A DNA stretch of 64,000 bases from JAODBJ01 sp963782465 (GTDB lineage: Bacteria; Actinomycetota; Acidimicrobiia; IMCC26256; PALSA-610): the NCBI GenBank assembly GCA_963782465.1, contig CAWAJR010000003.1, forward strand, positions 992,001-1,056,000, written 5' to 3'. The notes below the pieces were generated by a model, which had not been told where the DNA came from, searched no databases, and worked only from the letters and a program-made list of their open reading frames with translations. Shown piece after piece: positions 8,957-18,000 of the stretch; position 1 is the stretch's first letter; the number at the start of each line of letters is the position of its first letter. A program made the translations under genes and the position numbers.

Positions 8957-10975
8957 TCAGCGCAGGGCGGCGGGCATCGGCCGTGCGTGCGCGATCGCAA
9001 GGTGCTGTACCGCCCGGGTCAGTGCGACGAACAGCAGGCGGACGCCGTGGTCGCTCTCGGCGAGGATCGCCGCGGGTTCCAGCACCAGCACCGCGTCGAA
9101 CTCGAGGCCTTTCGCGAGCGCGGCGGGGAGCACGGTGATCGCATGCTCGAGTGCGCCGTCGGCGGGGCCGGCGACGTCACCGCCCGCGGCGACCAACGCG
9201 TTGCGCATCGCTTCGACCTGGTCGAGGGGCGTGATCACCGCCGTGGTGGCGAAATTGGCGGCGAGCAGCACGACGTGCCGCGCGCTCTGCTCGACGAGCT
9301 CGCCGGCCGAGAACGCATGGATGTCGGGCGGGTCGCCGGTCGCCCGGACCGACGCCGCGGCGGCAACCTCCGGCGCGGCCTCCGGCAACAGCCGGTTCGC
9401 GAAGTCGAGGATCGCACCGGGCAGGCGGTACCCGATCGTCAGCTCGCTCACCTCGGCGTTGGCCGGGCGCCCGAAGTGATCGAGCACCGTCGTCCACGAC
9501 GCGGTCGCGGCCGGTGCCGTCGCCTGGGCGAGGTCGCCGAGCACCGTCATCGAGTGGTGGACGGCGCGCCGGGCGAGCATGCGCAGTTGCATGGGCGAGA
9601 GGTCCTGCGCCTCGTCGACCACCACGTGCCCGTACCGGCGCGGCGCGCCTTTCACCTGGGCCTCGGCTTCGTCGAGCAGGGGGAGGTCGGCGGACGTCCA
9701 ACGTTCGGGTTCACCGCGTTTGGCCTTCGGCCGCAGGATCAGCGTTTGCTCCTCGTCGGTGAGGAGCCCGCCGGCCGCCCGCGCGAGCGCGGCGCGCTGG
9801 GTGAGGAGCGAACGTACGAGCGTCGTCGGGTTGACCGCGCGCCAGACCCGCTCGATCTGCTGGCGGTTCGCCGGCTCGGCGAGCAACGCGGCCGCGAACT
9901 CGGTGTCTTCCAACGCGCTCGGCTCGCCCCCGCTCGCCAGCACGTGCACGCGCCGCACGAGTTGCTCGCGGAAGCGGGTGCGTTGCAGCGAGAACGGCGC
10001 GTCACGTTTGCGCATGGCCGCGATGAGCTCGTGCACCTCGACCGACGGGACCCGGACCATCCGGCCGCGCGCCCGTAAGTGCAGATCGGCGTCGGGTGGT
10101 TGGATCGACGCTTCGCACGCACGCTCGATGACCGTCGCCATGCGCGCGTCGCCTTTCACGCGCGCCCCGGCCTCGTCGTCGGTCCCGATCACCCGGAAGC
10201 GCAACCCGAGCAACTGGTCGACGGTGGTCTGGGTCGCGGACGTTTCGCCGAGCGACGGCAGCACCTGGCCGATGTACGCGAGGAACAACGGGTTCGGGCC
10301 CACGACGAGCACGCCGTCGCGCCCGAGCCGGCGCCGGTGTTCGTAGAGCAGGAACGCGGCGCGATGCAGGCCGACGGCGGTCTTCCCGGTGCCCGGCCCG
10401 CCCTGCACCACGATGCAGCTCTCGAGCGGGGCACGGATGATGACGTCCTGTTCCTGCTGGATCGTCGCCACGATGTCGCGCATCTGGCCGGTGCGCGCCC
10501 GGCCGAGCTCGGCCAGTAACGGGTCGGGGACACCGCCGGAACCGGCGAGCGAGTCGGGATCGTCGAAGTCCTCTTCGAAGATGTCGCTCAGCTCGCGACC
10601 CGCGAAGACGAAACGGCGGCGCCGTTGCAGGCCCATCGGGTCGGACAGCGTTGCCCGGTAGAACGGCGTCGCGACGTCGGCGCGCCAATCCACCACGACG
10701 GGCGAACCACGTTCGTCCTCGATGTGGCGCCGCCCGATGTGGAACACGGTGCCGTGCTCCTCGTCGATGCGACCGAAGCACAGCACGCTCGACGTGTCGT
10801 CGAACGACTTCAGGCGGCGCTGCAACTGCCAGCGCACCGCTTCGGCGTCGGCCTCGTTCGCGGCGAGGATGTCGTCGCGGTCGACCTTCGACGCGGTGCG
10901 GGCACGCATCTGCGCCAGGCACTCCGTGGCGTATTGCAAATGGGCGCGCTCTTCTGCCAGCTCGGGATGCGGCAT
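8957..10975 (-). CDS. helD: HelD-like UvrD/Rep-family ATPase (RNA polymerase recycling factor)
   Basis: The 672-residue protein has the HelD architecture. An N-terminal charged helical arm (about residues 1-60) is followed by the HelD-specific IGRRHIEDERGSPVVVDWRADVATPFY region, then Walker A GGPGTGKT at about residues 192-199. The Walker B helicase box is VVVDEAQDLSPMQLRM and the C-terminal motifs are TIGYRLPGAILDFANRL and LFVALTRAVQHLAIAH. HelD proteins in Gram-positive bacteria bind RNA polymerase and release it from nucleic acid using ATP. Length is close to mycobacterial HelD. ATG 10975 puts the N-terminal arm intact. A palindromic repeat lies 23 bases upstream, between this gene and the esterase gene that precedes it on the same strand. 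Confidence 0.9.
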   Translation of the reverse strand: MPHPELAEERAHLQYATECLAQMRARTASKVDRDDILAANEADAEAVRWQLQRRLKSFDDTSSVLCFGRIDEEHGTVFHIGRRHIEDERGSPVVVDWRADVATPFYRATLSDPMGLQRRRRFVFAGRELSDIFEEDFDDPDSLAGSGGVPDPLLAELGRARTGQMRDIVATIQQEQDVIIRAPLESCIVVQGGPGTGKTAVGLHRAAFLLYEHRRRLGRDGVLVVGPNPLFLAYIGQVLPSLGETSATQTTVDQLLGLRFRVIGTDDEAGARVKGDARMATVIERACEASIQPPDADLHLRARGRMVRVPSVEVHELIAAMRKRDAPFSLQRTRFREQLVRRVHVLASGGEPSALEDTEFAAALLAEPANRQQIERVWRAVNPTTLVRSLLTQRAALARAAGGLLTDEEQTLILRPKAKRGEPERWTSADLPLLDEAEAQVKGAPRRYGHVVVDEAQDLSPMQLRMLARRAVHHSMTVLGDLAQATAPAATASWTTVLDHFGRPANAEVSELTIGYRLPGAILDFANRLLPEAAPEVAAAASVRATGDPPDIHAFSAGELVEQSARHVVLLAANFATTAVITPLDQVEAMRNALVAAGGDVAGPADGALEHAITVLPAALAKGLEFDAVLVLEPAAILAESDHGVRLLFVALTRAVQHLAIAHARPMPAALR

Positions 10976-10998
10976 TGCATAAACGCTAGCGCCGCACG

Positions 10999-11037
10999 TG
11001 CGTCGATAGCTATCGAATAGCGATAGCTATCGACGCA
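10999..11037. repeat. dispersed palindromic repeat, copy 2
   Basis: A 17-base perfect inverted repeat: left arm TGCGTCGATAGCTATCG at 10999-11015, loop AATAG at 11016-11020, right arm at 11021-11037. It differs from copy 1 at only a few bases at the loop and outer edge. Genes on both sides run on the minus strand. The esterase stop codon (TAG, 11029-11027) lies inside the right arm, so the last codons CGT CGA and the stop come from the repeat, exactly as for the CoA ligase at copy 1. helD begins 23 bases further on. A hairpin here could end the esterase transcript or separate the expression of the two genes. Confidence 0.9.
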
Positions 11038-12220
11038 TGTCGGCAGCCGTCATGGCGGCGCCGCCGACTTCGAGGAAGCGCGGGTCGCCCTGCAGGCCCG
11101 CGCTCAGGGCGTTCAGGGTCATTGCCGCGGAGAGTTCGCGGTCGGGGTCGGCCCATGCACCCGACCCGCCGAAGCCGTTGTGGCCGAAGCCGCGTTCGGG
11201 CGAACCCGCCGAGCTGAACGCGAGGTGATACCCGAGCCGCCAGCTCATCGGGAAGATGATCACGACGTCGGGCCGCGTGTTCTGGACCTCCGTCGCGCGG
11301 GCAATCGTCTTGTCGGACAGCAGCTTCACCCCGTCGAGCGTGCCGCCGGCGCCGAGGCACGCGTACAACCGGGCGAGCGAACGGGCGGTGAAGCAGCCGT
11401 TCGCCGCGGGGATCGGGTACTTCGCCGAAGCGGGGCTCGACAAGACCTCGAGCGCCGCCGCACCGCCCAGCGCGGCTTCGATCCGCTCGTAGGAGATCTC
11501 GATCCCGGCGGCGGCGGCGAACTGCGCCAGCATGTCGTCGCCCGACGCCTCACCCTGGCCCGAGAACCGCGCGAGGTCTTCGGCCTCGGGCGGGACCAGG
11601 TCCGCCAACCGTCCGAGCTGGTCGTCGGGCAACCCGATGTAGCAACCGTCGAGCCCGAGCGGCGCGGCGATCTCGGTCTGCACGAAGTCCGTGATCGTCT
11701 GCCCGGAGACGCGGCGCACCAGTTCGCCGACGAGATAGCCGAACGTGACCGCGTGGTAGCCGTTCGCAGTGCCGGGCTCGAACGCGGGCGTCGCCCGTTC
11801 GAGCGCGTGCACCATCGCGTCCCAGTCGAGCAGTTGCCCGGGTGACGCCAGCAGCGACTGCACGTCGAACAGCCCCGCCTCGTGGCACAACACCTGCCGG
11901 ACGGTGATCGCGGCCTTGCCGTTCTGTGCGAATTCCGGCCAGTGCGACGCGACCGGGTCGTCGTAGTCGATGAGGCCGCGGTCGACGCAGATGTGCAACG
12001 CGGTGGCCGTCACACCTTTGGTCGTCGAGAACGAAACTGCGAGCGTGTCGCGCTGCCACGGGCGGCCGTCGACGTGCGCACGTCCCGACCACGCGTCGAC
12101 GACCTGCCGGCCCCGGTGGTACACGCTGACCGCGGCACCGCCGCGGTCGGTCGCCATCACCCGATCGAACGCCTCCACCACGCCGGCAAAAGCGGGGTCC
12201 CACGTTCCTTGCGCCATCAT
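11027..12220 (-). CDS. serine hydrolase, beta-lactamase/EstB family
   Basis: The product has about 397 residues and belongs to the class C beta-lactamase-like esterases. The catalytic S-x-x-K is SFSTTKGVTA at about residues 63-72, the Tyr motif is in GYHAVTFGYLVGEL, and the third motif is FGHNGFGGSGAW, an HxG-type box typical of esterases rather than true lactamases. There is no signal peptide, so it is cytoplasmic. ATG 12220 (or the adjacent ATG 12217) starts MAQGTWDPAFAGVVEAF; the open frame continues to 13012 but that part is antisense to the TetR gene. It diverges from the TetR operon across about 100 bases. The stop codon is supplied by the palindromic repeat. The substrate is unknown. 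Confidence 0.88.
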   Translation of the reverse strand: MMAQGTWDPAFAGVVEAFDRVMATDRGGAAVSVYHRGRQVVDAWSGRAHVDGRPWQRDTLAVSFSTTKGVTATALHICVDRGLIDYDDPVASHWPEFAQNGKAAITVRQVLCHEAGLFDVQSLLASPGQLLDWDAMVHALERATPAFEPGTANGYHAVTFGYLVGELVRRVSGQTITDFVQTEIAAPLGLDGCYIGLPDDQLGRLADLVPPEAEDLARFSGQGEASGDDMLAQFAAAAGIEISYERIEAALGGAAALEVLSSPASAKYPIPAANGCFTARSLARLYACLGAGGTLDGVKLLSDKTIARATEVQNTRPDVVIIFPMSWRLGYHLAFSSAGSPERGFGHNGFGGSGAWADPDRELSAAMTLNALSAGLQGDPRFLEVGGAAMTAADMRR

Positions 12221-12295
12221 GCCCTCGCTTCTGCTCGTCGGCCGGCGGCAGGCGGCCGGCGGCCGGCCCGGGTCATACTGCCCCCCGGCACTCCA

Positions 12296-12324
12296 TTGCA
12301 CACCTAGTGAAACAACCGTAGGGT
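12296..12324 (+). promoter_or_regulatory. possible promoter of the TetR-Liv operon
   Basis: TTGCAC at 12296-12301 and TAGGGT at 12319-12324 are spaced by 17 bases and resemble a housekeeping sigma promoter. Transcription would begin near 12331, almost exactly at an in-frame GTG (12332). No ribosome-binding site is visible before either candidate start, so a leaderless transcript is plausible, as is common in actinobacteria. This is inference from spacing and sequence only. Confidence 0.35.
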
Positions 12325-12955
12325 GACCCGGGTGACGACGCCGGCACCGGTCTCCGATGGCCGCTCCGCCCGCTCGCAACGCACTCGGGAAGCAGTCGTC
12401 GATGCGCTGCTCGCCCTGATACGCGAGGGCAAACCGAGGCCGACGGCCAAGGAGATCGCGGAACGGGCAAGCATCTCGTTGCGGTCCGTATACGTCCATT
12501 TCGACGACCTCGAGGACCTCTTCTTCGCCGCCGCCCAGCGGCAGATGGCCACCGTCGCCGCGATGATCGTGCCGATCCCGCCCGACGGCGCATTCGCCGA
12601 CCGCGTCGACACCATGTGCCGGCTGCGGGGCCGGATCTACGAAGAAGTCGGCCCGGTGCGAAGGGCGGCGGCGCTGCAAGCGCCGTGCTCGCCGACCTTG
12701 TCGGCGCTGATGGTTCGAGTGCGCGCGCAGTCGAAACGCGGCTTGGTCGAGGTGTTCGCGAACGAACTGACACGCATCCCCGAACCCGCGCGAACCGAAC
12801 GTTTGGCCGCGCTCGACGCGGCGAGCAGCGCGGAAGCCTGGGAGTTGTGGCGAGGCCCGACCTACGGCCTGTCGTTCGAGGATGCCGTGCGCGCGATGGC
12901 GAACGCGACGACAATCCTGCTGTCGCCCCCGGGGCTGACGGAGGGGGATTGGTGA
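12323..12955 (+). CDS. TetR/AcrR-family transcriptional regulator
   Basis: The 210-residue protein has an N-terminal TetR helix-turn-helix (about residues 18-65: RSQRTREAVVDALLALIREG, then PTAKEIAERASISLRSVYVHF) and an all-helical ligand-binding half. The conserved SLRSVYVHFDDLEDLF block is the recognition helix. It is the first gene of an overlapping operon: its TGA overlaps the GTG of the fused permease. It therefore most likely controls this transporter and responds to the transported compound or its metabolite. Start is GTG 12323 or the in-frame GTG 12332; the latter fits a leaderless message. It diverges from the esterase gene. Confidence 0.9.
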   Translation: MTRVTTPAPVSDGRSARSQRTREAVVDALLALIREGKPRPTAKEIAERASISLRSVYVHFDDLEDLFFAAAQRQMATVAAMIVPIPPDGAFADRVDTMCRLRGRIYEEVGPVRRAAALQAPCSPTLSALMVRVRAQSKRGLVEVFANELTRIPEPARTERLAALDAASSAEAWELWRGPTYGLSFEDAVRAMANATTILLSPPGLTEGDW

Positions 12956-15096
12956 CCGCCGTGACGCGCGCGTTCGAGACCGGCCCGCTGCGGCGGGTCG
13001 CGTTCCTCGCACCGCTCGCGCTGATGATGGCGGTCCTCGAAGCCATCGCGGTGGTGAAGCACTGGTCGATACCTGCCGGCCTCGTCGTGCAGGGCGTCTT
13101 GATCGGGGGGCTCACGGCGCTGCTCGCGGTCGGTATCGCCCTCGTCTACCGCGCGAACCGGATCATCAACTTCGCGCAGGGCGACCTCGGCGCGTTCCCG
13201 GCGACGCTCGCCGTGCTGCTCATGATCACCGGCGTGAGCCTGCCGTACCCCCTGGTGTTCGTGACCGGGCTGGCCGCTTCGATCGTCCTCGGCGCACTGG
13301 TCGAATGGCTGATCGTCCGGCGTTTCTTCCGCTCGCCGCGCCTCGTGCTGACCGTCGCGACGATCGGGATTTCGCAGGTGCTCGCCGGCGCTGCGCTGTT
13401 GCTCCCGCGGGCGTTCGGGCACGCGGTCACCACCGGGCAGTTCAAGCCGCCGTTCGAGGCGAAGTTGGCGGTGGGCGGGTTCATCTTCCGCGCCAACGAC
13501 ATCATCGCCCTGGTCTCCGTGCCGATCGTGCTGCTCGCACTGGCGCTGTTCCTGAGCCGGAGCAACGTCGGCATCGCGATCCGAGGGAGTGCCGAACGCG
13601 CCGACCGGGCGTCGATGCTCGGCATCCCGGTGCAGCGGCTCCAGACCGTGGTGTGGATGGTCGCGAGCGCCCTGGCGTTCATCACCATGTTCCTACGCGC
13701 CGGTGTCGTCGGCCTGCCGATCGGTACCGTGCTCGGGCCGGCCGTCCTCCTCCGCGCGCTCGCCGCGGTGGTGATCGGCCGCATGGACCACCTGCCGCGC
13801 ATCACCGCCGCCGCGATCGGGCTCGGCATCATCGAGCAGACCGTCGTCTACAACTCGAGCCGCGACATCTACATCGCCCCGATCCTGTTCGTGGTGATCC
13901 TGCTCGCGCTCCTGTTCGAACGGCGCAAGCGCGGGGTCCGGGTCGACGAGCAGGCGACGTCGACCTGGCAGGCGGCGCGCGAAGTGCGCCCGATCCCCCG
14001 TGAGATGATCAGCCTCCCGGAGATCACCGCGCTCCGTTACGGCACCATCGCCGTGGTGGTCGGCTTCATCCTGAGCCTCCCGCTCTGGCTCCCGGCCAGC
14101 CGGATCAACCTCGCGTCGGCCATCACGATCTACGCGATCGTCGGCGTCTCGCTCGTCGTGCTCACCGGGTGGGCCGGTCAGGTCAGTCTCGGGCAGATGG
14201 CGTTCGTCGCGGTCGGCGCCGCGGTGGGCGGCGCGCTCACCGAAAAGGCGCACTGGGACCTCGGCCTGGCGCTCATCGTCGGCGGTCTCGTCGGTGCAAT
14301 CGTCGCGGTACTGATCGGTTTGCCGTCGCTGCGCGCCCGCGGGCTCGCCCTCGCCGTCACCTCACTCGCCTTCGCGCTCGCGACCCAGCAGTACCTGCTC
14401 GACCCCGAGTTCTTCCACTGGCTCCCCGACCCCACGATCGACCGGCCGAAGATCCTCGGCACGATCAGCGTCACGAGCGAGACCAGCTTCTATTTCCTGT
14501 GCCTGGCCGTGCTCGGCTTCGCGCTCCTCGCGGCCCGCAGCCTGCGGCGAAGTCGCACCGGCCGCGTCCTCATCGCGATTCGGGAGAACGAGAAGGCGGC
14601 GGAGGCCTACGGCATCAACGCGACGAGAACGAAACTGCTCGGCTTCGCGATCTCGGGTTTCATCGCCGCGGTCGCCGGCGTGCTGTTCGTGCACCAGCAG
14701 GAAGGCCTCGTTTCGGCGTCGTTCGATCCCGCAGTGAGCCTGCAGGTGTTCGCGATGGTCGTGATCGGCGGCTTGGGCTCGCTGCCCGGCGCGATCCTCG
14801 GCGCGGTCTACATCTACGGCGTCCAGTGGTTCCTCCCCCAGCAGTGGGAGTTCCTCGCCAGCGGGGTCGGGCTGCTGCTCGTGCTGATGCTCCTGCCCGG
14901 CGGGCTGGGCTCGGCGATCGCCGACGCCCGCGACGGCCTGTTGCGCTTCATCGCCCGGCGGCGAAAGTTGTTGGTACCGAGCCTGCTCGCCGACCGCCGC
15001 GTCGAGGCGCCGCCCGAGCCGACCGCCCCGCCACCGGAAATGGCGGAGGCAGTGGAACGGGCCGAGGACGCCGCGGTGCCGGAGGTGTTCGGATGA
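12952..15096 (+). CDS. branched-chain amino acid-type ABC permease, LivH-LivM fusion
   Basis: This 714-residue membrane protein joins both permease subunits of a HAAT (LIV-type) importer. Residues about 45-325 are LivH-like, with LTALLAVGIALVYRANRIINFAQGDLG and LGIPVQRLQTVVWMVASALA. A charged cytoplasmic link at about 330-375 is followed by the LivM-like half, with TGWAGQVSLGQMAFVAVGA, GLPSLRARGLALAVTSLAF, and IRENEKAAEAYGINATRTKL, the cytoplasmic loop that contacts the ATPase. Together they would form the whole transmembrane channel. Start GTG 12952 overlaps the TetR stop (GTGA). Its stop overlaps the MFS-ATPase fusion (ATGA). Charged C-terminal tail of about 50 residues. LIV-type systems carry amino acids, amides, urea or aromatic acids, so the substrate is not fixed. 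Confidence 0.92.
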   Translation: MTAVTRAFETGPLRRVAFLAPLALMMAVLEAIAVVKHWSIPAGLVVQGVLIGGLTALLAVGIALVYRANRIINFAQGDLGAFPATLAVLLMITGVSLPYPLVFVTGLAASIVLGALVEWLIVRRFFRSPRLVLTVATIGISQVLAGAALLLPRAFGHAVTTGQFKPPFEAKLAVGGFIFRANDIIALVSVPIVLLALALFLSRSNVGIAIRGSAERADRASMLGIPVQRLQTVVWMVASALAFITMFLRAGVVGLPIGTVLGPAVLLRALAAVVIGRMDHLPRITAAAIGLGIIEQTVVYNSSRDIYIAPILFVVILLALLFERRKRGVRVDEQATSTWQAAREVRPIPREMISLPEITALRYGTIAVVVGFILSLPLWLPASRINLASAITIYAIVGVSLVVLTGWAGQVSLGQMAFVAVGAAVGGALTEKAHWDLGLALIVGGLVGAIVAVLIGLPSLRARGLALAVTSLAFALATQQYLLDPEFFHWLPDPTIDRPKILGTISVTSETSFYFLCLAVLGFALLAARSLRRSRTGRVLIAIRENEKAAEAYGINATRTKLLGFAISGFIAAVAGVLFVHQQEGLVSASFDPAVSLQVFAMVVIGGLGSLPGAILGAVYIYGVQWFLPQQWEFLASGVGLLLVLMLLPGGLGSAIADARDGLLRFIARRRKLLVPSLLADRRVEAPPEPTAPPPEMAEAVERAEDAAVPEVFG

Positions 15097-18000
15097 CCGG
15101 CGACGACACCCGCCAGGAATGGTTCCAGGTCGGGCGTTTCACGGTGCACAAGCCGCGCCCGCCGCGCCGCTACCTCACCGAGATCGCGCACGGCGAGCCG
15201 GTGTTCCCGCTACTGATGCTGTTCCTGCTGAACGCGATCAACTGGATGGACCAGAGCGCGTTCGGGCTCCTCGCGCCCGACATCCGCGACGCGTTCCACA
15301 TGACCGACAAGGGGATCCTGACCCTCATCTCCTTGACGTTGCTCGGCGGCCTGCTGATCCAGGTGCCCCTCGCGTACTACTCCGACCGTCTTCCCCGCGT
15401 CGCGATGGCGATCATCGGCGCGATCGTGTGGGCGGTCTTCGGCGTGTTCACCGGCCTGTCGCTCACGATCCTCACGCTGGTGCTCGCGCGGTCGGGGGCC
15501 GGCGTCGGCCGAGGTGTCGTCGACCCGACGCAGAACTCGCTCCTCTCCGACTACTACCCGGTCGAGGCGCGCGCCAGCGTCTACGGCTTCCACCGCATGT
15601 CGCTCGCGGTCGGGGCATTCTTCGGGCCGATCTTCGCGGGGCTCCTCGCCCATTACTTCAACTGGCGGGTGCCGTTCATCGTCTTCGCGGTCCCGACCCT
15701 CGTGTTCGTCGTGCTCGCGTTCCGGATGCACGAACCCAAACGTGGCGCGTGGGAGCGCCAGGCGATGGGCGCATCCGACGCGGTCGTCGACACCGACGAG
15801 GTGCCACCATCGTTCGCGGAGTCGACCCGGATCCTGTGGCAGGTGCGCACGCTACGGCGCATCTGGTACTCGCTGCCGTTCCTCGCCGCGGTGTTCCTCG
15901 GGCTGTCGGCGCTGACGTCGCTCTTCTACGAGCACATCTACCACCTCAACACCGAGGCCCGAGGTTTCCTCAGCGCCGCGACCGAACCCGCGCAGTTGAT
16001 CGGCATCCTCGTCGGCATCCCGCTCGCGACCCGCGCCATGCTGAGAGACCCGGCACTCGCGCTGCGCCTTCTGGCCGTCGTCGGCACCCTCGTCGCCGGG
16101 GCGATCGTGCTGTTCGCACTGTCGCCCGCGCTGTGGGTCGCGTTCGTGATGCAGGCACTGTTCACGGCCCTCGCGGCGCTGCTTGCGCCCGGGATCTTCG
16201 CGGTGCTCTCGTTGACGATCCCACCGAAGGTGCGATCGCTCGGCTACTCGATGGCATCGTTGTTCATCCTGCCCGGCGTGCTCGCCCTGCAGCTCGTCGG
16301 TTGGATCGCCGACAACTGGGGCATCCGCCAGGGCATCCTCGTCATGGTGCCGATCGTGCTCGTCGGCGCCTGGACGCTCGCATCGGCATCGATGTACGTG
16401 AAGTCCGACATCAACCGGGTGTGGACCTCGACGTTCGCGCAGGCCGAAGTCGCGTACCAGCGCAAGCAGGGCCTCGCCAAACTCCTCCTCGTGCGCAACC
16501 TCGACGTCGCCTACGACGGTGTGCAGGTGTTGTTCGGCATCAACTTCGAGGTCGACGAGGGTGAGATCGTCGCGTTGCTCGGCACGAACGGGGCCGGCAA
16601 GTCGACGCTCATCAAGGCGATCTGCGGGCTCGTCGAGGCGACCAACGGTGCGATCATCTTCGACGGCCGCGACGCGACCTACGCGCCGCCTTACGAAGTC
16701 GCCGCGCGCGGCATCGTGCAGGTGCCGGGCGGCCAGGGCGTGTTCCCTTCGCTCACCGTCGAGGAGAACCTGCGGCTCTCGGCGTGGCTGCAACGGCACG
16801 ACAGCGCCGCGAGCGGCGCCGCCCGCGAGCACGTGCTGCAACGGTTCCCCGTGCTACGCGATCGGCTCGACGAACCGGCGGCCAACCTCTCGGGCGGGCA
16901 GCAGCAGATGCTCACCCTGGGCATGGCGTTCATCACCAAGCCGCGCCTGTTGATGATCGACGAGTTGTCGCTCGGCCTCGCGCCGACCATCGTCGCCGAC
17001 CTGCTCGAGGTCGTGCGCGAACTGCGCGCGCAGGGCACCACGATCATCCTCGTCGAGCAGTCGGTGAACGTCGCGCTGACGGTCGCCGAAACCGCGTACT
17101 TCATGGAGAAGGGCGAGATCCGCTTTCACGGCGACACCGCCGAGCTTCTCGCCCGCCCCGACGTGCTGCGGTCGGTGTTCCTCGAAGGCGCGGCGACGAT
17201 GAGCGGGAACGGCGCGAACGGCGCCGCGAACGGCGCCGGCACGCTCGCGTCGCCCGGCAACGGGGCGGGCGTGACCCGGGTTCACGACCGTCCCGCGCCC
17301 CCGGGTGCGAACGGTTCCACCAACGGCTCGCGCGAATCGCGGGAGCCGGCCGCTGCCGCGCACCCCGTCGCTCCCCGCCTCGTCGTCGAGTCCGTGTCGA
17401 AACGCTTCGGCGGCATCAGCGCCCTCAACGACGTGTCGTTCGAGGTCGCGCCGGGCGAGGTCGTCGGCTTCATCGGCCCGAACGGTGCGGGCAAGACGAC
17501 ACTCTTCGACGTGCTCGGCGGCTACCAACCGTCCGACGGCGGTGAAGTGGTCCTCGACGGCGAAGCGCTCATGTCGCTCGGCCCCGACGCTCGCGCCCGC
17601 CGGGGTCTCGGCCGATCGTTCCAGGACGGTCGCCTGTTCCCCGCGCTCACCGTGTCGGAGACCATCGCCGTCTCGCTCGAAGGCAGCGTCGAGGTTCGCG
17701 ACCCCGTGCTCGCGGCGCTGAACATGCCGGTCGTCGCCGATAGCGAAGAGAAGATCGCGAACCGCGTCGAGGAACTGATCGGTCTGCTCGGGCTCGGTGC
17801 CTTCCGCGACAAGTTCGTGCGCGAACTCTCCACCGGTTCGCGCCGGATCGTCGACCTCGCGTGCATCGTGGCGCACGGGCCGAAGGTGCTGCTGCTCGAC
17901 GAACCGTCGTCGGGGATCGCGCAGCGCGAAGCCGAAGCCCTCGGCCCGCTGCTGCTACGCATCCGCGACCTCACAGGGGCGAGCGTGCTCATCATCGAGC

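Noticed and set aside
8477..10078. 533-codon plus-strand frame over helD and DUF4097
   Set aside because: Shadow of two well-supported minus-strand genes.
11027..12220. True beta-lactamase
   Set aside because: No signal peptide, and the HxG-type third motif is that of esterases.
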